The notes under the pieces: model-generated | What the model was told of the DNA's origin: nothing | Database searches by the model: none | What the model saw: only the letters and a program-made list of their open reading frames with translations | Source: Desulfobacterales bacterium | Lineage (GTDB): Bacteria; Desulfobacterota; Desulfobacteria; Desulfobacterales; 4be13 | Assembly (NCBI GenBank): GCA_029934695.1 | Contig: JAOZLU010000396.1 | Span: forward strand, 1 to 6,750 | Reading direction: 5' to 3' | DNA length: 6,750 bases | In this document: in pieces, positions 1-6,750 of the stretch | Numbering within the stretch: position 1 is the stretch's first letter | Layout: every line of letters begins with the position of its first letter | Program-made: the position numbers and the translations under genes

Positions 1-2870
1 GAAATGTTGAAGAGGGTGTTCACAAATTTATAGAATGGATCAGAAACGGCAAACTGGAACTCAGGGCCTATCCTTCGCAGAATATTCACGCCAAACTTTA
101 TATCATGACATTTGAGGAAGGTGACAGGGATATCGGGCGGGTTATCACAGGGTCCAGCAATTTCACACAGGCAGGACTGGTTGACAATCTTGAATTCAAC
201 GTGGAACTGAGAAACAGAAGCGACTATGATTTTGCCAAAGACAAATTCGAGGAATTGTGGCGTGACGCGGTGGATGTCAGTGAGAAGTATGTTCAGACCA
301 TTCAGGACAAGACCTGGCTGACACAAAATATCACCCCCTATCAGTTGTACCTGAAGTTTCTCTATGAATATTTCAGAGATGAACTCAACTTGGCAGATGA
401 GGTGTTTGCCGAATATCTGCCGGAAGATTTCAAAAAACTCGAATATCAGGAGCAGGCCGTTTCAAACGCCAAAAAAATCCTTTTGGAATACGGAGGTGTT
501 TTTATCTCTGACGTTGTAGGGCTGGGAAAAACCTATATCTCAGCCATGCTGGCGGGTCAGCTCAACGGGAGAACACTTGTTATTGCACCACCGGTGCTTC
601 TGAAAAAAATCAGTCCCGGTTCCTGGCCCAATGTCTTTTCAGACTTCAGAATCCCTGCGGATTTTGAATCACTCGGCAAGCTGGACAGCCTGCTGAAGAA
701 AGGAACTGACAAATACAGAAACATCATCATTGATGAGGCGCACCGTTTCCGTACCGAAACAACCATCACCTATGAGAAACTCGCGGAAATATGCCGTGGA
801 AAAAGAGTGGTGCTGGTAACGGCAACACCCTATAATAACACCCCGAAAGATATACTCAGCCTGCTGAAGCTGTTTCAGAAAGCCAGAAAAAGCACCATCC
901 CCAATCTGTCTGATCTGGAATCCTTCTTTAACACTCTGGACAAAAAGCTTGAAGGTCTTGATCGGAAAGAAGACTATGAAGAGTACATAAATACGGTAAA
1001 AGCAAACGCGCGGGAAATACGCGACAAAGTGCTCAAATATCTGATGGTGCGCCGCACCCGGACTGAGATTGAAAAATATTTCAGCAAAGACATACAGGAG
1101 CAGGGGATCAGGTTTCCGGAGGTTAAAAAACCGGAGCCGCTGTTCTACGAGCTCAATGATGAGGAAGACGAGATATTTGACAAAACCATTGACCTGATTG
1201 CCAACCAGTTCAAATATGCGCGATATATGCCCATGCTCTACTATGAGGGAAAAATTGACCCGCTTGAGAGACAGGCCCAGAAAAATATGGGCCGGTTCAT
1301 GAAAATTCTGCTCATCAAACGACTGGAAAGCAGTTTTTTCGCGTTCAGAAATTCAGTGGGCAGATTCCTCCGTTCATACAAAATATTCATAAACGAGCTG
1401 GAAAACGGCCATGTGTATGTCAGCAAAAAGCATAGCAAAAAGATATTCGAGCTTCTGGAGAACGACGATGACGAAGCAATTCAGCAGTTAATAGATAAAG
1501 GCAGGGCCGAAAAATATGACAGCAGAAATTTCAGCGAAGAACTCAGAGAAGATTTGCAGCATGACCACGCCATCCTGATGCAAGTCAGAAAACTGTGGCA
1601 GAACATAAACCGGGACCCGAAACTCCTGAAATTTCTGGATGAACTGTCAGAAAATGCGGACTTGCAAAAGAATCATCTCGTCATCTTTACTGAATCAAAG
1701 GAGACTGCCAATTATCTCTCTGAAAAGCTGAATGAGACATACACAGACAAGGTTCTTTTGTTCACAGGCGACTCGGGTGAGTCTGTCCGCGACAAGGTGC
1801 TTGAGAACTTTGATGCCCGGGCCCGTCATAAAAAAGAAGATTATCGGATACTTGTTTCCACCGAGGTTCTGTCAGAAGGCGTGAACCTGCATCGGTCCAA
1901 TGTGGTGATCAATTATGACATTCCCTGGAACCCGACCCGGATGATGCAGCGGGTGGGCCGTATAAACCGGATTGACACACCTTTTGATGTCATCCATACT
2001 TTCAATTTCTTCCCCACCAAACAGTCCAATGACCAGATAAAGCTGAAAGAGGCGGCAGAGGGCAAAATCAACGCGTTTCTGACCCTGCTCGGGGGCGATG
2101 CGGAGCTTCTGACCGAAGGCGAGCCTATTGGATCCCATGAGCTGTTTGACCGTCTGATTTCAAAGAAGACATTGGAAGGCGATGAAGAAGCCGAGGAGAG
2201 CGAACTGAAATATCTTCAGGTTATCCGGGATATCCGCGAGGATGATCCTGATCTTTTTGAAAAGATAAAGCACCTGCCCAGAAAAGCCCGCACAGCAAAA
2301 CAGGGTAGCGATATTGCCGGATCGCTCATCTCCTACTTCCGCCGCGGGAAGTTGCAAAAGTTTTTCATGGCCAGGAGCAAGAGAACAGCAAAAGAACTTG
2401 ATTTCATGGCCGCGGCAGGACTGCTTGAAAGCAGGCCCGATGAAGAAAGGAAAAACCTTCCCCGGGAGATGTATGACCTTCTGGAGAGTAATAAGAGAGC
2501 CTTTGTAATAGCCACAACTGAAGAAATGGCCGAACCTCAGAAAAGAAGAGGACGCGACAGTGCGGTCAATATCCTTCGTATTCTTAAAGCGACCATGAGA
2601 AACATGCAAAAGCTCACCGAAGACCAGGAACTTTACTTGAAAAAGGTGGTGACCCAGCTTGAAGAAGGCGGACTTCCCAAACAGACCGCTAAAAAAACAT
2701 TAAAAGCACTGAATGCCCTTGAAGATGAGCTGATAAATCCTTTAAAGGTGCTGGCGGTGCTACAGGCCAATATTCCCGAACGACTGCTGCAAAGCCATTA
2801 TGCCGAACAGAACCCGGCAACATTCGGGAAACGTGAGGTGATACTTTCATTATATCTGGCAGGTGAATAA
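1..2870 (+). CDS. PLD-nuclease / SNF2-like helicase fusion, restriction-type translocase (5' end outside window)
   Basis: The open frame runs from the window edge (first whole codon at base 3) to TAA at 2868-2870 with no stop, so the ATG at 105 is internal: a PLD motif, IHAKLYI (HxK at 87-95) followed by GSSNFT (150-167), straddles it. Counting visible residues from base 3, the order is PLD motif 29-53; helicase motif I GLGKT (519-533, residues 173-177); motif II DEAH (732-743, 244-247); motif III TATP (819-830, 273-276); motif IV region HLVIFTE near 558; motif V STEVLSEGVNL near 619; motif VI QRVGRINR (1947-1970, 649-656); then about 300 mostly helical, charged residues without a recognised domain. 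All ATPase motifs look intact, so an ATP-driven DNA translocase is expected. The PLD part probably supplies nuclease activity; PLD nucleases with one motif per chain usually work as dimers. The Asp of the classic HxKxxxxD motif is Thr here. Perhaps 100-150 N-terminal residues are missing (inference). It is coupled to the downstream methylase. Alternative: DISARM DrmD-like helicase. Confidence 0.9.
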   Translation, partial: NVEEGVHKFIEWIRNGKLELRAYPSQNIHAKLYIMTFEEGDRDIGRVITGSSNFTQAGLVDNLEFNVELRNRSDYDFAKDKFEELWRDAVDVSEKYVQTIQDKTWLTQNITPYQLYLKFLYEYFRDELNLADEVFAEYLPEDFKKLEYQEQAVSNAKKILLEYGGVFISDVVGLGKTYISAMLAGQLNGRTLVIAPPVLLKKISPGSWPNVFSDFRIPADFESLGKLDSLLKKGTDKYRNIIIDEAHRFRTETTITYEKLAEICRGKRVVLVTATPYNNTPKDILSLLKLFQKARKSTIPNLSDLESFFNTLDKKLEGLDRKEDYEEYINTVKANAREIRDKVLKYLMVRRTRTEIEKYFSKDIQEQGIRFPEVKKPEPLFYELNDEEDEIFDKTIDLIANQFKYARYMPMLYYEGKIDPLERQAQKNMGRFMKILLIKRLESSFFAFRNSVGRFLRSYKIFINELENGHVYVSKKHSKKIFELLENDDDEAIQQLIDKGRAEKYDSRNFSEELREDLQHDHAILMQVRKLWQNINRDPKLLKFLDELSENADLQKNHLVIFTESKETANYLSEKLNETYTDKVLLFTGDSGESVRDKVLENFDARARHKKEDYRILVSTEVLSEGVNLHRSNVVINYDIPWNPTRMMQRVGRINRIDTPFDVIHTFNFFPTKQSNDQIKLKEAAEGKINAFLTLLGGDAELLTEGEPIGSHELFDRLISKKTLEGDEEAEESELKYLQVIRDIREDDPDLFEKIKHLPRKARTAKQGSDIAGSLISYFRRGKLQKFFMARSKRTAKELDFMAAAGLLESRPDEERKNLPREMYDLLESNKRAFVIATTEEMAEPQKRRGRDSAVNILRILKATMRNMQKLTEDQELYLKKVVTQLEEGGLPKQTAKKTLKALNALEDELINPLKVLAVLQANIPERLLQSHYAEQNPATFGKREVILSLYLAGE
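2861..2866 (+). promoter_or_regulatory. Ribosome binding site for the methylase, inside the helicase gene
   Basis: AGGTGA lies six bases before the ATG at 2873 and overlaps the last sense codons of the helicase gene, whose TAA ends two bases before that ATG. This fixes the methylase start and suggests translational coupling. With only two bases between the genes there is no room for a separate intergenic promoter. Confidence 0.65.
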
Positions 2871-2872
2871 AC

Positions 2873-5800
2873 ATGAACAGACAGCAGGCACAAAGGAAAA
2901 TCCGGGAGACATTTGAACATTCATTTACCAAGGAGAGGTTTGTTGATTTTATCCGGAACCTTTTGAACGAAATTGATGACGCGCCCTTTACTTACCAAGG
3001 GAATTACATCCCCGACGCTTATAAGCACTATATAAGAACACTGGAACGCATCGGTAAATTCAGCGACGGGGAAAACCGCATTGATATTCTTGTCATAAAA
3101 CTCCGAAAAGAGACATCCCTTGAACGCGCCCGTACTATGCAGCGCAATTTTATCGCCTGGTATCTGAACGGCAGCAGGGGCGGTGTAATGAAAGACGCCG
3201 CGCTGGTAGCTTATGTCTCCCCTGGTAAAGCGGACTGGCGTTTTTCACTGGTCAGGATGGATTACAAATTTGAAAAGACCAAAACCGGCAAAATGAAGGT
3301 GAAAGAAGAATTCACCCCTGCCCGGCGCTGGTCGTTTCTGGTGGGCGAAAATGAAAAAAGCCATACTGCTCAGAGCCGGCTGGTCAATATTTTGGAAAAT
3401 GACAAACAGGATCCGACCCTGAAGGAGATCGAAGACGCGTTTGACATTGAGACTGTCACCAAAGAATTTTTCCTCAAATACCGTGGTCTTTTTTTGCGTA
3501 CCAAAGAGGAACTGGACAAGGTTGTCAAAAAACATCCGAAAGTCAGGACTGCTTTTGAGGCCAGGGGCGTGGATACGGTCAACTTTGCCAAGAAACTGCT
3601 GGGACAGATTGTGTTTCTCTACTTCCTTCAGAAAAAAGGCTGGTTCGGCGTGGGGCGGGATGATGACTGGGGGACGGGTTCCAAGCATTTCCTGCGGGAA
3701 CTGTTTGATAAAAAACATGCCGATTATGACAATTTTTTCAACGACATTCTGGAGCCGCTTTTTTATGAAGCCCTGCGGATCGGTGAGGATCGCAGGCATG
3801 AAAACTATTATTACAGCCGGTTCAACTGCAAAATCCCCTTCCTGAACGGCGGACTTTTTGATCCGATAGGTAATGACGGGGGGTATGACTGGGCGCATAC
3901 AGACATTCTTCTGCCGAACAATCTGTTCTCCAATACCAGCAGAACCAAAGAAGGCGATATCGGCGACGGCATTCTGGACATTTTCGACCGGTACAACTTT
4001 ACCGTCAGGGAAGATGAGCCGCTGGAAAAGGAGGTGGCCATTGACCCGGAACTGCTCGGTAAAGCTTATGAGAAATTCAACGCCATCCGCCCGGATAATT
4101 ATGCTGACTTCAGAAAAGCTTTGAAGAGCGGCAGAAAAGGCGAGGAGAACAAGTTCAACAAAAAATTCGGGGTCTATTATACTCCCCGTGAGATTGTCCA
4201 TTATATGTGCCAGCAGAGTTTGATCAATTACCTGAATACGGAATTGAACAGAGATCCGTCCTTTTATCAGAAGCTTGGCGATCCCCAGCTCGATATGTTT
4301 GGCAATAAAGGGAAAAAAGGTCAGCTTGATTTGGTCATAGAACATAAGCCCGAAATAAAGATTAAAAAAGAGGATATTGAAACCCTGATACATTTCGGCG
4401 AACAGCTTGGAGAGTATGAAGAAACTGTGTTAATCAAGGAACAGAAAATCAATGCGGGTAAACAGAAAGCTTCTGATTACAAATCAAAGTTGCCTGAAAG
4501 CATACGCAACAACGCCGCATTGATTGATCGGAAACTGAAAGACATTACCATTTGCGATCCTGCGGTGGGTTCCGGTGCCTTTCCCGTGGGCATGATGAGC
4601 GAAATTGTGCGGGCAAGAAATGTGCTGTCAACTTTTATTCAGGATAATACCCGCACACCTTATGAATTCAAACGCCGCTGCATTGAACATTCTCTTTATG
4701 GCGTGGATATTGACCCGGGTGCGGCGGAGATTGCCAAGTTGCGGCTGTGGCTGTCGTTGGTGGTGGATGAGGAGGACGTTAAACATATCAAGCCTTTGCC
4801 GAATCTGGATTATAAAATTCTTTGCGGCAATTCCCTGCTGGGCGTGGAGAAGAATCTGTTCAATCACCGGTTCTTTGATAATCTGGAAGAATTGAAACCC
4901 CTTTATTTCAACGAGACCGATCCCACCAAAAAACAGGAATACAGAAAGCAGATTGACGATCTGATCAGCCGGATTACCAGCGGACACACGGAATTTGATT
5001 TTAAGATATATTTCTCAGAAGTGTTTCATCGCAAAGGCGGGTTTGATGTAGTGATTGCCAATCCGCCGTATGTAAAAGAGTATGTTAACAGGAGTGCATT
5101 TGACGGACTTAGAAACAGTCCGTATTATATGGGTAAAATGGATATTTGGTATATTTTTGCCTGTAAAGGCATAGACTTGTTGGAGAACAAAGGGGTTCTT
5201 TGCTTTATTGCTCAAAACAACTGGGTTACAAGTTATGGTGCGAAAAGAATGAGAAACAAAGTATTATCTGATAGCAACATATTGCAGTTATTGGATTTTG
5301 GCGACTATAAAATCTTTGAAAATACAGGTATCCAGACAATGATAATGCTTTTCCAAAAAGCTCATAACCAATCTAAATCTATCTATAAATCAGATTTCAG
5401 AAAATTACATTTTTCTAACAAAGTTGATTTTCGTGATGTGTTGGATCTGCTATCAAAAACTGAAAATGAACATGTTGAATATTTAACACCCCATGTTTAT
5501 AATGATAACTTTATTAATAAACCTATTTTATTTAGTAATGAAAATGTCGAAAAAATATTGGACAAATTAAAAAAGAGAAGTAACTTCATATTAGATAAGC
5601 ATAAAGAAGTGGCTCAGGGTATTGTATATCCACAAGACTTTCTAAATAAAAAAAATAAAGAAATATTAGGTAATAATTTCAAAGTCGGACAAGGTATTTT
5701 TGTCCTTAGTGACGAGGAAAAAAACTCAACCCCCTTTACAGAAAGTGAGCTTAAATTAATTAAACCGGAATATACCACTAAAGAACTGTTCAAATATTAT

Positions 5801-6394
5801 GCTAATCCCATAAATAAACATTGGGTAATTTATGCCGATTCCAGTTTCAGGAATCCGAATAAAATAAAGAAATATCCAAACATTAAGAAACATCTTGACA
5901 GATTCCGAAAAGTCATCACTTCGGATAATAAACCATATGGGTTGCATAGGGCCAGAGATGAAAAGTTTTTTACAGGTGAAAAAATCATCTCGGTTAGGAA
6001 GTGTGCAGAATCGACATTTACATATACGGATTTTGATTGTTATGTTTCTGCAACTTTTTATGTAATAAAGTCCCGGAGAATCAACAAAAAATTTCTGACA
6101 GCCCTTTTAAATTCAAAGCTTATTGCCTTTTGGCTAAGGCATAAAGGAAAAATGCAAGGAAATAATTACCAAATTGATAAAGCACCGCTTATGGGTATTC
6201 CAATCGTCAGACCGGAAAAAAATCAGCAAATACCCATAATAAATTTGGTTGACAGAATTCTTGCCAAAAAAGAGTGTGCCAAAAACACCAGCGACGAGGA
6301 GCGGGAAATCGACCAGTTTGTTTACAAACTCTACGACCTCACCCCGGAAGAAATCAAAATCGTGGAAGGGGAAAATAAATATGATAACGGATAG
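2873..6394 (+). CDS. Eco57I-type adenine-specific DNA methyltransferase with TaqI-like specificity domain
   Basis: Complete 1173-residue protein, ATG chosen from the AGGTGA site and two-base gap. N-terminal 1-200 is a mixed domain. It contains a weak D71...K76 stretch in a beta-strand context followed by Q90-R91, but no canonical PD-(D/E)xK nuclease motif. About 235-430 is the helical spacer typical of Type IIG/ISP enzymes, with FLYFLQKKGW and PFLNGGLFD signatures. YYTP at 435-438 opens the methylase core; SAM-binding motif I is DPAVGSGAF at 562-570; the acidic motif II is GVDIDP around 611-615; GNSLLG follows near 652; the catalytic motif IV NPPY is at 730-733. This order (SAM motif, catalysis, then recognition domain) is the gamma-class arrangement and predicts N6-adenine methylation. 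Residues about 900-1110 look like a TaqI-type C-terminal specificity domain, ending in LLNSKLIAFWLR and a G-x-PI strand, then a conserved VYKLYDLT tail. Protein size also fits BREX PglX and DISARM DrmMI. Base composition falls sharply after NPPY, suggesting an exchanged specificity half. It probably marks self DNA and provides target recognition for the PLD-helicase. Confidence 0.92.
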   Translation: MNRQQAQRKIRETFEHSFTKERFVDFIRNLLNEIDDAPFTYQGNYIPDAYKHYIRTLERIGKFSDGENRIDILVIKLRKETSLERARTMQRNFIAWYLNGSRGGVMKDAALVAYVSPGKADWRFSLVRMDYKFEKTKTGKMKVKEEFTPARRWSFLVGENEKSHTAQSRLVNILENDKQDPTLKEIEDAFDIETVTKEFFLKYRGLFLRTKEELDKVVKKHPKVRTAFEARGVDTVNFAKKLLGQIVFLYFLQKKGWFGVGRDDDWGTGSKHFLRELFDKKHADYDNFFNDILEPLFYEALRIGEDRRHENYYYSRFNCKIPFLNGGLFDPIGNDGGYDWAHTDILLPNNLFSNTSRTKEGDIGDGILDIFDRYNFTVREDEPLEKEVAIDPELLGKAYEKFNAIRPDNYADFRKALKSGRKGEENKFNKKFGVYYTPREIVHYMCQQSLINYLNTELNRDPSFYQKLGDPQLDMFGNKGKKGQLDLVIEHKPEIKIKKEDIETLIHFGEQLGEYEETVLIKEQKINAGKQKASDYKSKLPESIRNNAALIDRKLKDITICDPAVGSGAFPVGMMSEIVRARNVLSTFIQDNTRTPYEFKRRCIEHSLYGVDIDPGAAEIAKLRLWLSLVVDEEDVKHIKPLPNLDYKILCGNSLLGVEKNLFNHRFFDNLEELKPLYFNETDPTKKQEYRKQIDDLISRITSGHTEFDFKIYFSEVFHRKGGFDVVIANPPYVKEYVNRSAFDGLRNSPYYMGKMDIWYIFACKGIDLLENKGVLCFIAQNNWVTSYGAKRMRNKVLSDSNILQLLDFGDYKIFENTGIQTMIMLFQKAHNQSKSIYKSDFRKLHFSNKVDFRDVLDLLSKTENEHVEYLTPHVYNDNFINKPILFSNENVEKILDKLKKRSNFILDKHKEVAQGIVYPQDFLNKKNKEILGNNFKVGQGIFVLSDEEKNSTPFTESELKLIKPEYTTKELFKYYANPINKHWVIYADSSFRNPNKIKKYPNIKKHLDRFRKVITSDNKPYGLHRARDEKFFTGEKIISVRKCAESTFTYTDFDCYVSATFYVIKSRRINKKFLTALLNSKLIAFWLRHKGKMQGNNYQIDKAPLMGIPIVRPEKNQQIPIINLVDRILAKKECAKNTSDEEREIDQFVYKLYDLTPEEIKIVEGENKYDNG
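5075..6200 (+). other. AT-rich, probably recombined specificity segment within the methylase gene
   Basis: Hand counts per 60-base block give 33 G+C at both 3841-3900 and 4741-4800, but 20 at 5101-5160, 17 at 5401-5460, 13 at 5521-5580 and 12 at 5641-5700, recovering to about 25 at 6181-6300 and 28 at 6301-6360. The drop starts immediately after the NPPY codons (5060-5071) and covers the last methylase motifs plus the target-recognition domain. The reading frame is intact throughout. The simplest inference is horizontal exchange of the specificity half between related methylases; boundaries are approximate. Confidence 0.6.
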
Positions 6395-6425
6395 GAGGAT
6401 GAACCGGATTTATACTATCTATCCG

Positions 6426-6478
6426 TCAAATCCTCAAATCCGCTGTCATATTTACTTGAGATCTTTCGGATTTGCAGG
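6426..6478. repeat. Tandem 8-mer plus imperfect inverted repeat
   Basis: TCAAATCC occurs twice in tandem at 6426-6441. CCTCAAATCCG at 6432-6442 is matched by its inverse CGGATTTGCAGG at 6467-6478, with one extra base and a loop of 24 bases; the uninterrupted core is 8 bp (CAAATCCG / CGGATTTG). It is weak as a terminator and may be part of a dispersed intergenic repeat. Confidence 0.5.
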
Positions 6479-6513
6479 GCTGATAAAACATCCGGACACG
6501 GGCAATTTGGAAG

Positions 6514-6555
6514 CCTCCTTTTGTAAAGGAAGGAATTTCCCTTTACAAAAGGAGG
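6514..6555. repeat. Perfect 16-bp inverted repeat (palindromic element)
   Basis: CCTCCTTTTGTAAAGG at 6514-6529 is the exact reverse complement of CCTTTACAAAAGGAGG at 6540-6555, with a 10-base loop (6530-6539). A match this long is far beyond chance in a few hundred bases. No T-run follows on either strand, so a REP/MITE-like palindromic element fits better than a Rho-independent terminator, although a bidirectional transcription stop between convergent genes is possible. Confidence 0.8.
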
Positions 6556-6564
6556 GAGGGAAAT

Positions 6565-6590
6565 GGCTCCTCACCGGGGGTGAAGGAGCC
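6565..6590. repeat. Second hairpin, 11 bp with one bulge
   Basis: GGCTCCTCACC at 6565-6575 pairs with GGTGAAGGAGCC at 6579-6590, leaving one bulged A (6584) and a three-base loop. It lies 9 bases after the 16-bp palindrome and may belong to the same element. The following bases are not T-rich, so a standard terminator is unlikely. Confidence 0.6.
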
Positions 6591-6596
6591 ATCAAT

Positions 6597-6626
6597 GAAA
6601 GGCTAATTTAAGAAAGGCTAATTTAA
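6597..6626. repeat. Perfect 15-bp tandem duplication
   Basis: GAAAGGCTAATTTAA is present twice, end to end, at 6597-6611 and 6612-6626. Each copy carries an in-phase TAA on the plus strand. The second copy overlaps the stop codon of the minus-strand small ORF. It looks like a recent slippage duplication or a footprint at the edge of the palindromic element. Confidence 0.8.
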
Positions 6627-6721
6627 CAAATCTTTCCAGGCCTCAAAGTATAAGCATTTCCTGTTTGCGGAAAAGCCGACATCATTAAAAAACCTGCCAG
6701 AAGCAAACATTTCATTTTCAT
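6623..6721 (-). CDS. Small signal-peptide ORF, probably the truncated start of a secreted protein
   Basis: On the minus strand an ATG (6719-6721) opens 32 codons ending in TAA at 6623-6625. AAGGGGG lies four bases before the ATG (plus 6726-6732), a plausible if close ribosome site. The peptide has a classic Sec signal: basic MKMK, hydrophobic core CLLLAGFLMMSAF, and a GNA-Y signal peptidase I-like site near residue 23. Only nine residues follow the predicted cut, too few for a normal secreted protein. Another minus-strand frame stays open over the last part (reading LYFEAWKDLLN before TAG), so a frameshift or loss of the gene body at the duplication is plausible. It is convergent with the operon. 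It could instead be a genuine small secreted peptide; function unknown. Confidence 0.4.
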   Translation of the reverse strand: MKMKCLLLAGFLMMSAFPQTGNAYTLRPGKIC

Positions 6722-6732
6722 ATTACCCCCTT

Positions 6733-6750
6733 CATCAAACATCAAACATC
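6733..6750. repeat. Short tandem CATCAAA repeat at the window edge
   Basis: CATCAAA is repeated about two and a half times and continues to the end of the window, so its true extent is unknown. On the minus strand it lies just upstream of the small signal-peptide ORF's ribosome site, in what would be its leader. Confidence 0.5.

Larger units (their letters stand above)
6395..6622. other. Repeat-rich spacer after the operon, with a probably spurious ORF
   Basis: After the methylase TAG this stretch holds no recognisable gene. One frame stays open from ATG 6381 (or ATG 6399, which directly abuts AGGAGG and so is badly spaced) to TAA at 6609-6611, giving 76 or 70 residues. The peptide resembles no family I know and runs straight through two hairpins and an inverted repeat, so I read it as repeat-derived rather than coding. 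Neither hairpin is followed by a T-run on either strand, so no classical intrinsic terminator is visible, although the hairpins could still end transcription or stabilise the operon mRNA 3' end. Confidence 0.55.

Noticed and set aside
105..107. ATG at 105 as the helicase start
   Set aside because: The frame stays open to the window edge and the upstream codons encode the first half of the PLD motif (IHAKLYI), so this Met is internal.
3245..4393. 382-codon open frame on the minus strand opposite the methylase
   Set aside because: It lies wholly antisense to a region with strong methylase-family signatures (FLYFLQKKGW, PFLNGGLFD, YYTP), and its translation shows no recognisable domain; an antisense shadow.
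2873..6394. BREX pglX assignment for the methylase
   Set aside because: Size and methylase motifs would allow it, but no BREX core genes (pglZ, brxC) are visible and the partner is a PLD-SNF2 helicase; a gene symbol would be unsupported.
6514..6590. Rho-independent terminator
   Set aside because: The stems are strong, but no T-run follows either hairpin on either strand.
6381..6611. Possible 76- or 70-codon plus-strand gene at the end of the operon
   Set aside because: It overlaps the methylase end or has AGGAGG directly against the ATG, runs through two hairpins and an inverted repeat, and resembles no known family; probably repeat-derived.
6426..6750. CRISPR array or tRNA gene in the right-hand spacer
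   Set aside because: The repeats are only 7-16 bases, differ from each other and have no regular spacers; no cloverleaf or conserved T-loop sequence is seen.

Overview
The window holds two large, co-directional plus-strand genes packed like one operon, followed by about 350 bases of repeat-rich, non-operon DNA. No phage, plasmid-replication, transposase or CRISPR features are visible. The organism cannot be fixed from this sequence. Intermediate base composition (roughly half G+C in sampled blocks of the first 5 kb), Shine-Dalgarno-type ribosome sites and a bacterial signal-peptide start on the minus strand point to a bacterium. The palindrome-rich spacer at the right end recalls environmental deltaproteobacteria (Desulfobacterota), but that is a weak guess from memory.

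Positions 1-2870: the 3' part (955 codons visible, 5' end outside the window) of a multidomain ATPase. A phospholipase D-type (HKD) nuclease motif comes first, then a complete SNF2-like superfamily 2 helicase/translocase core, then a long helical C-terminal region. Positions 2873-6394: a complete 1173-codon Eco57I-type adenine-specific DNA methyltransferase with its own C-terminal target-recognition (TaqI-like) domain. The genes are separated by two bases and the methylase ribosome site lies inside the end of the helicase gene, so they are almost certainly co-translated and functionally paired.

Taken together this reads as a restriction-modification-like anti-phage system. The methylase would read a DNA site and mark self DNA at N6-adenine, while the PLD-helicase would translocate on unmodified DNA and cut it. 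Parts of it resemble single-polypeptide Type ISP enzymes, CglI/NgoAVII (PLD nuclease plus separate helicase) and class 1 DISARM (SNF2 helicase plus adenine methylase plus PLD protein), but the two-gene arrangement seen here is not identical to any of them. Whether further partner genes lie upstream cannot be seen.

A striking internal feature is a sharp drop in G+C inside the methylase gene. It begins just after the catalytic NPPY motif and ends near the C-terminus, as expected if the specificity half was swapped by recombination.

Positions 6395-6750: no convincing full gene. It contains an 8-bp tandem repeat and imperfect inverted repeat, a perfect 16-bp inverted repeat, a second bulged hairpin, a perfect 15-bp tandem duplication, and a minus-strand 32-codon ORF that looks like the signal-peptide start of a secreted protein whose body is missing.
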